DNA from: Symbiodinium natans
Taxonomy: Eukaryota; Sar; Dinophyceae; Suessiales; Symbiodiniaceae
Assembly (NCBI GenBank): GCA_905221605.1
Contig: CAJNDS010000143.1
Span: 1 to 64,000 of the forward strand
Length of the DNA: 64,000 nucleotides
Direction: 5' to 3'
Position numbers and translations under genes: made by a program. Shown here piece after piece: positions 45,084-55,575 of the stretch; position 1 is the first letter of the stretch; every line of letters begins with the position of its first letter. The notes beneath the pieces were generated by a model that saw nothing but the letters and a program-made list of their open reading frames with translations, ran no database searches and was not told the DNA's origin.

Positions 45084-45217
45084 ATCTTCAATCTGCTTTT
45101 TGGGCCCGAGAATCTTCGGCTGTGCACGTATCTTCGGACCTGTTGCAGCTTAGCGTTTCCTTCTTGCAGTCTGTAGTCTAGCGTCGCCTTCTCCTGGTTA
45201 CCATAGGACACGTACAC
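44861..45217 (-). pseudogene. LINE reverse transcriptase thumb/connection segment
   Basis: The frame (preceded by FKYLGV just upstream) reads YVSYGNQEKATLDYRLQEGN and then LKIWQTTVWATVSAGLVDIG. YLGV and the following basic helix match the post-YADD region of non-LTR reverse transcriptases. It is shifted relative to both the palm segment upstream and the zinc-finger frame downstream. Confidence 0.65.
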
Positions 45218-45273
45218 TCCAAGATACTTGAAAGATGAAGATTGTGGAAAGGATTCTTGGGCATTGGTGCTCC

Positions 45274-45894
45274 CTATTCGCCATGTGCGGAATTCTTATT
45301 TTTTCTGAAGAGTTTTTGCGCTCGGGCGGAAGCAGTGCCCATCAGCTTAACCATCAAGTTCACCTTGAAGCCGTATTTCCTCCCAATTCGTAGGAGATCA
45401 GCTATCATGGTGTGTGCCTGCATCAGGTCTTTCCAGCTGGCGATGTTGCAATGAACAGTCAAATCATCTGCGTATCCTGCCAAGCAGTGCATCACGCGAT
45501 CCCAGCCTACCACCTCAGCGAGTTCACGAAATAGCTTTCCTGTCAGCATGGAGAACAAGGCAGGAGCTAGTTTACAGCCTTGCTTTATGCCTGCTGTGGA
45601 TTCAACTGAGCATGAAGTCGGCTGGGATCGCGCAGTGTATCTGCTGTCAGAGTGCAGAGATGCCACTAAGCCCTGGATGTCGGACGGTACCCCAGCTTCC
45701 TGAAGAGTGTCCATGAGGTCCTGTCGACGCACCATGTCAAAGGCTTGTGATAAGTCGAGCGCATAGCAGATCCCTCCCACCAACTCCGGCTTGCGCTGTC
45801 CAGCATGCAGGGAATGCCTGCTTAGTCGCGATTGGGCACAGATGCTTCTTACCTCTCTGGTGTGCTTCGATACCCTGGAGAGGGCATCAGACAT
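45274..45894 (-). pseudogene. LINE reverse transcriptase palm domain
   Basis: Catalytic motifs are clear: YALDLSQAFDMV (motif A Asp), GIKQGCKLAPALFS (motif B), GYADDLTVHC (motif C, YADD) and FKVNLMVKL (motif D/E region, Lys-containing). Together these define a non-LTR reverse transcriptase. The frame begins at MSDALSRV, immediately 3' of the nested insertion, and lacks the fingers region, which lies beyond 47725. The catalytic Asp residues are intact although the ORF is not. Confidence 0.9.
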
Positions 45895-47725
45895 CCCTTT
45901 CTAAGTCGGGCCACCAGACTGCCCTTTCAAGCAGCTTGACGGTAACCTCCGCGGACCACCGCGACGCTGACAGTCTGACCTGTCCTGGAGTCACTTCGCG
46001 TTCCAGCAACCCGTCGCCGGAGATCTTCATCGACGGCTCCGGCTTGCGAATCGAGCCCGCCAGTGAAGGATCGCGCCGCTGACCCTCGTACCACGCAGTA
46101 CGAAGAGATCCTGTGACCCGGAACTCCGAGATGTTCGCCGCGTCTCTGGCTTCGACCGCGAGTCTCTCGGCGAACCTCGTCCTCTCCGACCAAGGCGAGA
46201 GTAGGCACAGCGCCCCCAAACTCGACCTTAACTTTTTGGTAGAGGAGTGGTCGCAAATGCACAGGACTGGGCTATGGCTGACGAGCTCTAGGACCGTCGC
46301 TGGGCCTCTGTGATCGTCGCCCAGGATCAACAAAACTCTCTCCTTCAGTTCTCCCCCTTTAGGGCCTTCCTCGCGGCTGATAGCGCCCACGGTCCAATGC
46401 CCTTCTACGCTATCGCCAAGCGCAAAGAATTGAACCAGGACACCTCCCGCCGGTGCACCAGTAGGAGAGCAGTTGACCCTAGTGGCCATGCCCATCAAGG
46501 CCAAAAGCTTGCTGAAGGAAGGGTCAAGGGAGACCTCCCTTCCACCGGACCTCCAGAGCTTTTCACACTGCTCATTGACCACGCGCCTGTGGCCATGCCA
46601 AGTCACTGCCGAAGACCAGCGAAGTACAATGTCGCCCTGAACCACGTCCAAGGGCGAGCAATTGTGCCCCGCCACCACAGCACCATCTTCTCAACCACCC
46701 ACGTGGTCCAGTAAGGCTTCACTTCGCCCCACTGGGAAAGATTCTTGTGCTGGGAGCCGAGGCTGAGGTTAATGGAAGCGCATTTCTTCCACAGCTTCCC
46801 ACTCAGCATGCCACATGACGTGGGCACTGGTCCTTCCTTAGGCGCAGCCCGAAAGCCTACCGCCCACTGTTGGATGGTCGAGGACCTAACTCGAAAAGGA
46901 GACCCCCTGTCCTATCCAAAGTGGCGAGAACGGAGTTGACCTCCAGCCCAACCTCATGAGCTTCGAGGTCGTCTTCTAGCGGAAGCTCAGGCTCCTCCCG
47001 CTCGGCTATCTCAACCGAGACGTCGACTGCTTCCTTCTCTATGCAAGAAGGGCATCGTGAGAACAGGTAGGTCCGCCTTCCACAGATGCAAAGACCTTCG
47101 TGACCCCAAACAGGTCAAAATGACTCATCTAGCATTCCTCTAATGCTAGCGTCCTCGATGGATCGAGCCGCGTCCAGTCTCAAGGACCGCAGGACCTCCG
47201 CCCCCAGGGCCTGCGATTCCAAACCCGCGCAGGGGAGGCTCCGGAAAATTTTTCTTGAGTTCCGGACAAGCCTCCGCCGTGGCCGCACCGCCCACACAGC
47301 CTTGATGCCAGCCCACGCCTCCCCTATACAGCTCTGGCTTCCTTGCGCTGCAGGTTTCTAGCTTGGAGAGTGAGCTCTACGACCAATGACCATCTGAGGG
47401 CGGCGACAACTAGCCCGCCTTGCCCAAGCCCTACGAGAAACTGCGGACTAAAACCCGAAGCTTCCCTGAGGACCTTGGCGCAAGAAGTAAGCAAGTCAAC
47501 CCTGATGCGTTTGATCTTCTTTGTTCCTGCGAGCCTGCCGGCCCCGCAGTCGAAATGCGAGGCAAGCCCGTCGGTATCCTCGAAGGGACCCCAACAACCC
47601 CTGACAGCAACCGAAACTCCAGGGAGGCTCGCTTGGAAGACGCGTCTGATCTCCGTCAGTTCTGCGTCTTGCTCTTTCCAGCGCGCATAGTCGAACACAA
47701 CTATATGACGCGCACCGGCAGCCCT
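45895..47725 (-). mobile_element. 1.8-kb nested insertion splitting the reverse transcriptase
   Basis: The RT reading frame stops matching after QFAYQPQRG at about 47726 and resumes exactly with MSDALSRV at 45894. The bases CCCT flank both sides (45895-45898 and 47722-47725), compatible with a 4-bp target duplication. Inside, minus-strand frames read an apparently decayed protein: VVFDYARWKEQDAELTEIRR and GFSPQFLVGLGQGGLVVAAL (47324 to about 47700), WAVRPRRRLVRNSRKIFRSL (47115-47297), a zinc-ribbon-like C-x-C-x9-C-x2-C at 47043-47090, and a 263-codon frame at 45887-46678 including VLLILGDDHRGPATVLELVS. No transposase signature or clear terminal inverted repeat is seen. Element type unknown. 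Confidence 0.65.
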
Positions 47726-48579
47726 CTTTGAGGCTGATATGCAAACTGTGGCACAGGCTTCAAGTAGCTGGAGGTAAAAGGAGCGAGGAGATCTCTGCAG
47801 GCCCCCGCCAGGCCCTTTCCGTCCGGTCTCATAATGCCTAAGCGACGAAGGTTCGAAGGCTTGGTTGGGGGCTTGTTGGGCTTGGGGATGAAGCATAGGT
47901 CAGTGTCCTTCAGCTGCGCAGATAGGATCACTGCCGAGTCAAGCGGGCTGTGCTCCTTTTTGCGGGCCTGCTCGTTGCAGTACCTCAGGAGTTGCTCACT
48001 GACCGATTCAGAGCAGAGCTTCCATGCAGCTGCCGACGCTGAGTTCTGGGAAACAGCCTTATGAGGTCTGATGGAGCCTATGTGCTTCGAGAGAAGGGGG
48101 GCTGAGAACGTTGGAAGGCTGCTGATCTGGAATTGCAACCTGTCGTGTCTCTGAAACATTGCCTTTGCATGTTCCTGCATGAGTTTGAGTTCCTCTTCAG
48201 CCGCCATCAGATAGCCATCCTGGTTGACTAACTGAGTTTTGGGCTGCGGCTGCCAGGGACGAAGCTTTTGCAGTGTCTTGTGAGCCAAGTAAGAGTCGCC
48301 TCGTTGTGTAGATTGATCTACTTTCTGCGCGAAGTCAGCTAAGCGTTGTCTGCGTGCTCTCGTAACAGCTTGCTTGCGCCACGTGGAAAGGTCTTTCACC
48401 AGTGTCTCGTGATCAGCAAGGGACAGCGAGGCATTCTCTAAATCTTCATCCAAAGCTGCATTGAGAGGGGGAGAAGAGGGCTTAGGAGCTCTTGGGAAGT
48501 ATCTCTCTGAGGCCTTGAGCAGCACCTCATTTACCTCCTGTCCAGCGTGGAGATTTGAGAAAGCTGGTCGGCTACCCAC
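47726..48579 (-). pseudogene. LINE reverse transcriptase N-terminal/fingers region
   Basis: The frame starts in a helical linker with a basic coiled segment (WRKQAVTRARRQRLADFAQK). It reaches the conserved RT entry DTDLCFIPKPNKPPTKPSNL, followed by RRLGIMRPDGKGLAG and QFAYQPQRG, where the nested insertion interrupts it. The preceding 60 nt (48580-48640) continue in another frame (QLRRYDKQALEEAVRYNRPK), so there is at least one frameshift between endonuclease and RT. Confidence 0.8.
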
Positions 48580-48639
48580 TCCTTCATTGCCTGCGCTTTC
48601 GGGCGATTATACCGCACTGCCTCCTCGAGAGCCTGCTTG

Positions 48640-49377
48640 TCATAGCGCCTCAACTGGGTGGTGGCCCCCTTTCTTCCACCTTCCCAGCAGAAAATCTGTC
48701 AAAGGCTTGCTCTGCTTAGATTCTCCGCGCGCTAGTGGCTTCGGAACTAGAATATAGTCTATCTGAGACTTTGAAGTGGCAGTGTGAAATGTCAGGCCTG
48801 ATCCCGAGGACCACGTATTAAGCGCAACAAGACCATGTCCTTGCACGAGGCGTTGAAAATAAGCGTCTTCTGCTGAGCGAGGCTGTGGCGAGCCTGGAGC
48901 GCAGGTGCCTGTGTTCAGCGTGGAGTTAAAATCCCCTAAAACAACCAGAGTGTCACGCTTCGGAACTCCGCAGACTGCTCTTGATAATGAGGCCAAACAT
49001 TGGGCTGTCTTGGAGGTGGTCCAGACATGCTGGTACACTGTGATGAGGTGTACACGTGCACCTTTCCATTGGAAGACCGCTTCCAACACCCTGCCTCTTT
49101 GATGCTCGCTCCATCTAATGGTGGCTTTGGGAATGCGCGGGGCTGTTAGTATCATAACGCCGTCTGCCCTTTTGTCATCATGAACGTGCTGAGCCTGTGG
49201 TTGCGCGCCTGGCTGTTCAGAGGAGTTGTGATCTGGCGCAGGTTTGCTTTTTGCCGTGGGGGCTTTGGCCTTGCCTTTGCTTGCTGAGCTTATACAATGC
49301 CACCCCTCAACATTGCTTTCCTGCCAGTGCGTCTCTTGCAGAGCAATCGCATCATATTGATCTGAAGCAGTACGCAA
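48640..49377 (-). pseudogene. LINE APE-type endonuclease (EEP fold)
   Basis: Endonuclease-exonuclease-phosphatase motifs appear in order: YDAIALQETHW (metal-binding Glu), RVHLITVYQ, TLVVLGDFNSTLNTG (Asp and Asn), LTFHTATSKSQIDYILV and a terminal GGHHPV in place of the usual SDH-PV. This nickase domain makes the target-site cut for target-primed reverse transcription. The N-terminal strand (usually an N-I/V-x-G motif) is lost or in another frame, and an internal Lys/Ala/Pro/Ser-rich insertion sits after the first motif. The SDH-to-GHH change suggests decay. Confidence 0.88.
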
Positions 49378-50370
49378 CCAGGCTCAGTAGTGCATGTTCT
49401 CCGACGGTCGTTACGGCGTCGACTTGGTGTTTCGCCCCTGCTCCCGCTTCTTGACCTCCTCGTTCTTTGCCCCCACCCCAGCCGCCTTCTTTGCTTCGAT
49501 CGCCTCCTCGCAGCTGCCTCCCCCCTCTGCGCTTCCCCCTTCGCCTCACTGGCCCTTCAAAAGCCGCCACCCATGCTGCCCACTCGCTGTCAACTGGTAG
49601 TGGGTTCCAGGGCTGTGCGGGTTGCATCGGTTGCCCCGCGCCAGCCCTTTCCAGCCCCCCCCTCCCCCGTGGCCTCGTCCGCTTCTCCATGGTAGTGTGC
49701 CTCCGTGTTCTCCCTGCCATTTTCACGACCATGTACTTCAACTTGCGGACGATGTGGCCCCCTTCCTTCCATCTCCTCGCTCGTGTCTTCGCCGCCGTGA
49801 CCCCCCCTGCGCTGCCTGCGCGGGTGTGTGATCTAACCTCCCCCCTCCCACGCGCCCTCATGGCGGGGTGTCCTTGTGTTTGCAGCCGGCGTTCCGCTTG
49901 CAGTGCCCCCTCTTCCCCTCCCGCTGGGCGCACCCCCCCGTCCTCCGGCCACAACTCAAGCGCGCACCCCTCTGCCCCCACGCACGCCTCCGCGTGCTGT
50001 TGCGCTAGCTCTAGTTGTCTGGGGCCCTGGCGGTGGTTCGGGTAGCTGAGCACTAACAGTAGTGCCTGTTCTGCGCCTCCCCCCTCTGCCATTCCTTGAA
50101 GTTTTCAGGAACTAGTCCTGCGCACCCTTTCCAGCCACCTCCTCCCTTGCCGCGCAGGATGGTCGCTGCGTCCTGCATCCTCTCCTCCTGCATTAATCCC
50201 CCCCATCCCTGGCTGACTTGCCCCGCAAGGTGTGCCACCTCTTCCTAGGTCGTGGTTCCCCCCTCGGGTTGTGGTTTCTTTTTTTATCTCCGTGTGGTTT
50301 GCTTGGCTGGTTCAGTGACGGGCGGGACGAGTGTTGTGGTGGTGGCGGTGGTGCCTCCGCCCCGAAGGTG

Positions 50371-50371
<1 letters not shown>

Positions 50372-50405
<34 letters not shown>
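50372..50405. repeat. (CTG)n / (CAG)n, about 11 units
   Basis: A pure CTG run on the plus strand gives polyglutamine in the minus-strand ORF1-like frame. Confidence 0.95.
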
Positions 50406-50407
<2 letters not shown>

Positions 50408-50562
50408 TAGCCTTCTTCTCCTGGTCGCGGCTCCCTGGCTGTCACTGGTGGTGTTGAGCGTGCTTGGATCGGCGGCGGCGGCGGGGGTCGACGTGCCAGG
50501 TTGACGCTTGCTGTGTTTCCTGGGAGGTGCGAGTGTGGGCTGCTGATCTCCTCCTGCCCTTG

Positions 50563-50564
<2 letters not shown>

Positions 50565-50638
<74 letters not shown>
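50565..50638. repeat. (GCT)n / (CAG)n, about 24 units
   Basis: An uninterrupted trinucleotide run. In the minus frame that carries the amphipathic helix it reads polyglutamine. The overlapping 419-codon minus frame reads polyserine, and a plus frame reads poly-Leu/Ala. Confidence 0.95.
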
Positions 50639-50639
<1 letters not shown>

Positions 50640-52019
50640 GGCTTGGCGCTCCCCTCTCTTCCTGCTCCCCCTCGCCGGATTTGCCGCAAGTTAGTGAGTG
50701 CCTCCACCCCTTCGGCCCACAGCGTCCCCTCGTCCCCGCAGCTTTCCCCTTGTGTTTGCTGTGCTTGCTCTCGCAGTATATCCAGCGCCTGCTGGATGTA
50801 TGTGGTGGCTGTGATGGCCCTTGCCTCGTTGTTGGTGCTTCAGGCCGTGTTGGCCCTCTTTCTGGCCCCTTTGTCAGTGGGGGTGTGGCCTCGTTTGTGT
50901 GGATTGTCTCCTTCTCCTCGTCTTCCGCCTCTGCCGCCCCTCGTCCCCTGCCCTTTTGCACCATGCCCACATCATCCCCCTCCGGTTCGCTTCTCCTTCT
51001 TCTTGTCCTCCTTCGCCACGCGACCGCTGCTGCTGCTGCTGCTGTTGTTGTTGCTGCTGTTGTGGCGTGCGTTGTGTATGAGGGCGGTGTCCGGAGCTCG
51101 TTGCTCCGCCTTGTTGGTAGTTGGGCCGTGGTGTGGGCTGTAGTGGTGTGATCCGCGCCGTTTTGTGTGTGTGTGTGGGTCGACCGCGCGAATTGCCCCT
51201 GCTGCGGCTCCTCCCCCTCCTCTTCCCCTTCTTCCCTCTGGACGTCTTCCAGCTTCACAACCACCAACACCCACACGTCCTGTCCCCTCATCTTCCTTGA
51301 TTGGCCTCTGACCCCAACGAGGATTGGCGGCGGTTGGTCAGCTTCTTGGGGGGTATTAACCCCCCTCTGCCTCACCCTTTGGCCCCCCGGGTAGTGGTGG
51401 CTGTCGGGGATCACTTCGAACCCGCCTGAAGATGATCTGAACTTTCCTGGTGATGGGGAGCAGCGGTGGTCCATCTCGCGACCACTCCCATCTAGGGTCC
51501 TCCTCCTCTTGCCCCTCGCCTCGTGCTGTGCTGGGGGTGGCATGTGATTGTGTTCCTTCCTCTGGCCCTTCTCCTGGTGCTGTGTTGGGGGTGACTTGTG
51601 GTTGCGTCGGCAAGGGTCGCCTTCATTTGCGGTTGGTGCGGGTTCCGGGCCCTCCTCTGCTGCCGTGCTTGCCGGCGCCCCTCCTCCTTCTTGGCCTCCT
51701 CCTGCGCCGTGGGGCGTGGCATCGGAGCTGGTGTGGTCGCTGCTGCTCCAGTGCGTTTCACTGCTTTCGCTGTCTGTGTCGTCTGGTTGCAGTGGTGATT
51801 GTGGTCGCAGTGATGGCTGATGCTGCTGAGCTGGCTGCTGTTGGTTCGCTCGCGGCTGTTTGTGTCTGCTGAGGAGCCGGTGGGTGGGCTTGGTTGCTGA
51901 TGGTTGGCTTGCCCCGTGTTGTCACCCAACTGGCTTTGCTTCCTCTCCCACGCCCTCCTGGCTTTTTCCTCTGTGTTCCTCGTCCTTTGCTCGCCCCCCC
52001 CTTCATGTCTGTTCCTGGC

Positions 52020-52840
52020 CCTAAGCCAAAACGTTTTCCAGGCCCATAAACCCTAAGGCCCTAAACCGAAAAGCCATACAGCTGATCCTAAACCTGCAAC
52101 CTAAAGCCCTAACTTTGATCCTAAAAAGCCTAAAGTCCCAAATTTGGCCCTAAAGCCCTGAAGCTCCCAAATGTCCCAAATTGGTCCTGAAACCATGAAA
52201 CCCCCAGCACCCTATACTTTGCCTAAAGCTCTAGCGCCCAAAACTTGATCCTAAACCCGAAAACCAGAAATACCTTACAATGCTCAAGCCCTTTAGAGCT
52301 TGTGTAGTCCCAAACTAAACCCTAAAGCCTCTTTCTAGGGGCTCACGTAGTCCCCAAACCTAAACTCTAAACCGTAAACCCTAAACCCTGTTTGGGTTTC
52401 TGCACCCCCAAAGGACTGTCGCGCCAGCCCGGGATCCCGACTTTGGGGGCTCCCGCTGAGTTTTGTTGCCGGTCCGGGTTTGAGGGTTTAGGGTGGATAC
52501 GGTTTAGGGTTGATGGGGTTTAGGGTTGATAGGGTTTAGGTTGATAGGTTGATAGGGTTTAGGGCTGATAGGGTTTAGGGTTGAAGGGTTTGGGTTTGAT
52601 CGGGTTTAGGGTTGATAGGGTCTAGGGTTAGTAGGGTTTGGGATTTAGGGTTTAAAGGGTTTCTAGGGCTTACGCCTTATAGGGTTTATAGAATTTTGGG
52701 GATTAAGGGCTTATGGGGTTGAGTAAGGGTTAATGCGGTTTAGGGCTTTTTGGGTTTACTTAAGGGTTTAAGGTGTAAGGCCTAAAGCCTAAACCCTCAA
52801 TCTTAACCGGCAAACCCTAAACCCGCAACCCTAACTCGAA
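52020..52840. repeat. Large degenerate telomere-like block with 16-17-bp minisatellite
   Basis: From 52020 to 52395 CCCTAAA-type units dominate in very degenerate form. After a 90-bp GC-rich gap the strand sense flips to TTTAGGG at 52480-52760, including about eight units of GGGTTTAGGGTTGATA at 52490-52640. CCCTAAACCC returns at 52815. It directly flanks the 5' side of the LINE. Confidence 0.8.
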
Positions 52841-52974
52841 AGCAAAATGCATGAGGCACCAAGGGGGTTTGCCGAGGGAAGACTTGTGCTTCCCCCTCTT
52901 AAGGCTGCCGGCCGCGCTCACGCTCCTCATCTTCCTAAGTCGTACTAATTCCGGGCCAGAGGGTGCAGCAGCAG

Positions 52975-53052
52975 CAGGAGCAGGAGGAGGAGGAGTAGTA
53001 GTAGTAGTAGAAGTAATAGTCGTAGAAAAAGTAGAAGTAGAAGTAGAAGTAG
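52975..53052. repeat. AGC/AGG/AGT trinucleotide run
   Basis: (AGCAGG), then AGGAGGAGGAGTAGTAGTAGT, then (AGAAGT) units. It leads into the telomere-motif minisatellite. Confidence 0.85.
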
Positions 53053-53305
53053 ACATGAGACAAGCAAGCAAAGCATCTCCCCTTAGCCCTGAATTCACTG
53101 CCAGGGCCATGAGACAAGCAAGCAAAGGATCTCCCCTTAACCCTACATTCATGAGACAAGCAAGCAAGCATCTGCCCTTAACCCTAAACTTCACTGCCAG
53201 GGCCATGAGACAAGCGAAGCATTTCCCCTTAACCCTAGCCCTAAACTTCACTGCCAGAGCCAACAGACAAGCCAAGCGTACCAAATCTTGCCTTTCCCCT
53301 TGCCA
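53053..53305. repeat. About 55-bp minisatellite containing telomere-like motif
   Basis: Five units begin ATGAGACAAGCAAGC and contain a CCCCTTAACCCTA(AAC) telomere-like core. They end TTCACTGCCAGGGCC. Unit lengths vary (about 40-60 bp), and the last unit is diverged (CAACAGACAAGCCAAGC). Confidence 0.85.
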
Positions 53306-54170
53306 ACAGTAGCGGTCCTAAAAACGGCCTTGTCCGCTTTTTGACACGATACCACGAATCCATTGTATTTACCATGCAACTCGGGTCTTGACACGCGCAG
53401 TCAGACCAGGGCCCACACGGCAAAGTTCGAGAGGTAGTCTTGATCTTCTCTTCTCCTTGGGCTTTAGGGTCAGGCACGAAACGCCAAAGGATGCCAAATC
53501 CTAGCGGCCGATGTTCCAGAGCCCACCTACCTAAGAAGGGCCGCAAAGATAAAATAGAGCTGAAAGACATGTAGGGCGCAGGCATAATCCGCAAAACCCC
53601 TGAGCCCTCAGATATCTAAACCTAAATCCAGGATCAAGCCGAGTTGCGCCAACACTCGCCACCCCGCTCCCCTTATAGGGGGAGCGGGGTGGCCCTCGAA
53701 AATACTTTTCAGCGGAGAGGAGCTTCTTTGGTCCTGTCAGACGGATATCTAAGACATGCTTGATGCGATCACTTCTGAGCATTGGCTCCGATGTCACGCG
53801 CGTGTGTGCCTATACTGTTCATCCGAGAGCGGAGGATGCTAATGTACGCGACACGTACATTGCAAGATGCACCCGAGTGTAAGGACTGACACTAAAACAC
53901 GCTCGCAGGCCTGCTCCTCATCTCGCCGCGCGCGGCCCTGCCAACAGCAATCGAAGGATGGGGCATGGGATTGCGACAAGGTGTGCTTCCAGGGAACTAG
54001 CGCCGACCAGGGGTTAGGCCTTTCTTCCAAAACCATACACGGCCCGTGCGAAATTTGAAGAATAGCTCAACAACTCACCAGCCAAACTGATGCCCCCAAG
54101 ACATACCAAGCCGCACGCAACATACGTCACACACCGCTATAGTCTTCAGACATTGCAGTAACTTCAGCAT
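53306..54170. other. No gene; one perfect hairpin
   Basis: A 14-bp perfect inverted repeat lies at 53659-53672 and 53679-53692 (CCACCCCGCTCCCC, loop around TTATA). Otherwise only short frames occur. No promoter or terminator function can be inferred in a dinoflagellate. Confidence 0.5.
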
Positions 54171-54184
54171 GAGGTGCACTGGAC

Positions 54185-54480
54185 CATGAGGCCTCCAGCA
54201 CGCAACGACCAGCCCCTCCGTCCAGGCCGCAGAAGAACAGGAAGTCTGCCTCCCACGCGAGCTCTGGGAGCAAGGATTCGATTCATGTTCTATCCGGGAT
54301 CTGCAGTTCATCACTCTGCTGCAACAGGTTTCTGGCGGTTGCGGCACCGGAACTTTGCCTGCCACGCATCACGCACTCTAATGGATGGCTCGGCCCATCA
54401 AAAAGTCATGCTAAACGTGCAGCGCACCAGCATGGGCTCTTGGATGGTGCTTCTCACGGCCTGGCAGAATTCAATCCCAC
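54185..54480 (+). repeat. Dispersed repeat, copy 1 (about 290 bp)
   Basis: Shares an ordered set of blocks with 58266-58555: CAGCACGCAACGACCAGCC, GAGCAAGGATTCGA(T/C)TCATG, GCAACAGGT, CTGCCACGCATCA and AAGCTAAAC/GCTAAACGTGCAGCGC. Roughly 70-75% identity by eye, same orientation. It is a short interspersed element candidate with no coding motif. No tRNA-like A box was found. Confidence 0.7.
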
Positions 54481-55570
54481 AGCCCACGACACTTTATACT
54501 TGTGAAAAACCGTAGTCTTCAGAGTCTAAAAGCAGAGACTCTTGAGAGTCCAAAAACAGACACCGCCCTCCCCTCCACTGCACCACCCCGCTCAGCGTTT
54601 TCCGAGCAGTCCCTCACCAACACCACCCCTCCACTACACCACCTTGCTCAGCGTATTCAGAGTATTTGTATTTAAAAGGCTCCGACGCATGCCCAACCCA
54701 CAGCGCCCCACCGCCCACACCACTCTCACCGCCCCCCACCCCCCCTGCAGAGCACCTTCTTATGAGTCGTCAGAGTCTGAAAAACAAACACCGCCCTCCA
54801 CTACACCCTTGCTCAATTGTCTGCACAGCTCTTGCCGTGCAAGGCTGAGCATGCGTTCAAGCTGCCGATTGCAATCAATTCGGGGATCTCGGACCCTTGG
54901 CGCCAAGCCATTCCATGTGGCAGATGAACGGGGGTCGGCGGCACTGGTGGTAGCCAATCCGGGAACGCCCGTGGTCCGACGCCGTTCGCCAGCCCTAGCT
55001 TTAGCTACCCCGAAATGCGTCATAGGCCGCCGACCCGGTTGGCTCGCCAACATCCGGCGCCAAATTCGGCTTCCGAAGGGCATCATGCTTTAGGTACATT
55101 TTTTATCGCGAAAAATGCGCTTCTATTCCCACCGAATTAGGGCTCCTGGACGCATTTTTTTGGTGCCCCACGGGGTGTCCCTAAAACGACCCCGGAAAGC
55201 ATCATCGATGCCGAAGACACGTTGTTGATGTTTTTTGGGGGCATCGGCCACCCCAAAGGACCCCCACAAGAGTGCGCATCAGAGCATCAGCGGGTTGGGT
55301 CTCGGGCTTCGGATGCGGCTGAGAGCCTGGAAAAACGCAGAAAACAATGTAAATACCGTGGTTTTCGTGTTGTTACGGACATTTCCGTTTTGAGGCCGGC
55401 ATATGCCCCCATAAGCCACGCATGCCTGGAGGCCGGAGCCGCAAATGCTCATGATGCGCGGCCGGGCGGGGGCAGGGGTGCGCATCATCGAGGCTTCGTT
55501 TCTCTTTGGCGACCCGGGGGGCGAGCAACGGCAACATCAGCAGCTCCTGGGGGAGCACTTGGGAAGCCTT
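54481..55570. other. Repeat-derived, no gene assigned
   Basis: A pair of diverged blocks around CAGACACCGCCCTCC (about 54560) and CAAACACCGCCCTCCACTAC (about 54786) lies within Pro/Thr-rich open frames. 54840-55090 keeps a plus frame open without a domain. 55100-55560 shows no feature. Confidence 0.35.
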
Positions 55571-55575
55571 TTGGC

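Larger units (their letters stand above)
42960..52006 (-). mobile_element. LINE-like non-LTR retrotransposon with C-terminal zinc fingers and USP-like domain
   Basis: Reading on the minus strand: ORF1-like low-complexity region (52006 to about 49380), APE/EEP endonuclease (49377-48640), reverse transcriptase (48579-44861, split by an insertion at 45895-47725), zinc-finger block (45083 to about 43970), ubiquitin-specific-protease-like domain (about 43975-42995). Without the insertion the element is about 7.2 kb. At least six frameshifts or stops interrupt it, so this copy is dead. No poly-A or target duplication was recognised at the 3' end, so both ends are estimates. The order endonuclease-RT matches APE-type LINEs. 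The protease-like tail is exceptional. Confidence 0.8.
49380..52006 (-). pseudogene. ORF1-like low-complexity region of the LINE
   Basis: GC-rich DNA with long minus frames that shift repeatedly. About 50847-50312 reads RAITATTYIQQALDILREQA, an amphipathic segment, then polyglutamine, a Pro/Ser/Thr linker and a second polyglutamine. 49352-50092 is Arg/Gly-rich, includes QPWNPLPVDSEWAAWVAAFE and leads to the endonuclease. 51492-52006 is Gln/Thr/Arg-rich with a short internal duplication (HPQHSTRR twice). Basic low-complexity ORF1 or N-terminal regions are common in LINEs. Assignment to this element is by position and strand. It could be unrelated genomic sequence. Confidence 0.4.

Noticed and set aside
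50284-51543. Single 419-codon minus ORF as the LINE ORF1
   Set aside because: Half of it is poly-Ser from the CAG repeat read out of phase. The frame giving polyglutamine next to an amphipathic helix is at least as plausible, so no single ORF1 frame is endorsed.
54260-54290. tRNA-like B box (GATTCGATTC) in the dispersed repeat, suggesting a tRNA-derived SINE
   Set aside because: No A box at the expected distance, and the T-arm stem does not pair in either copy.
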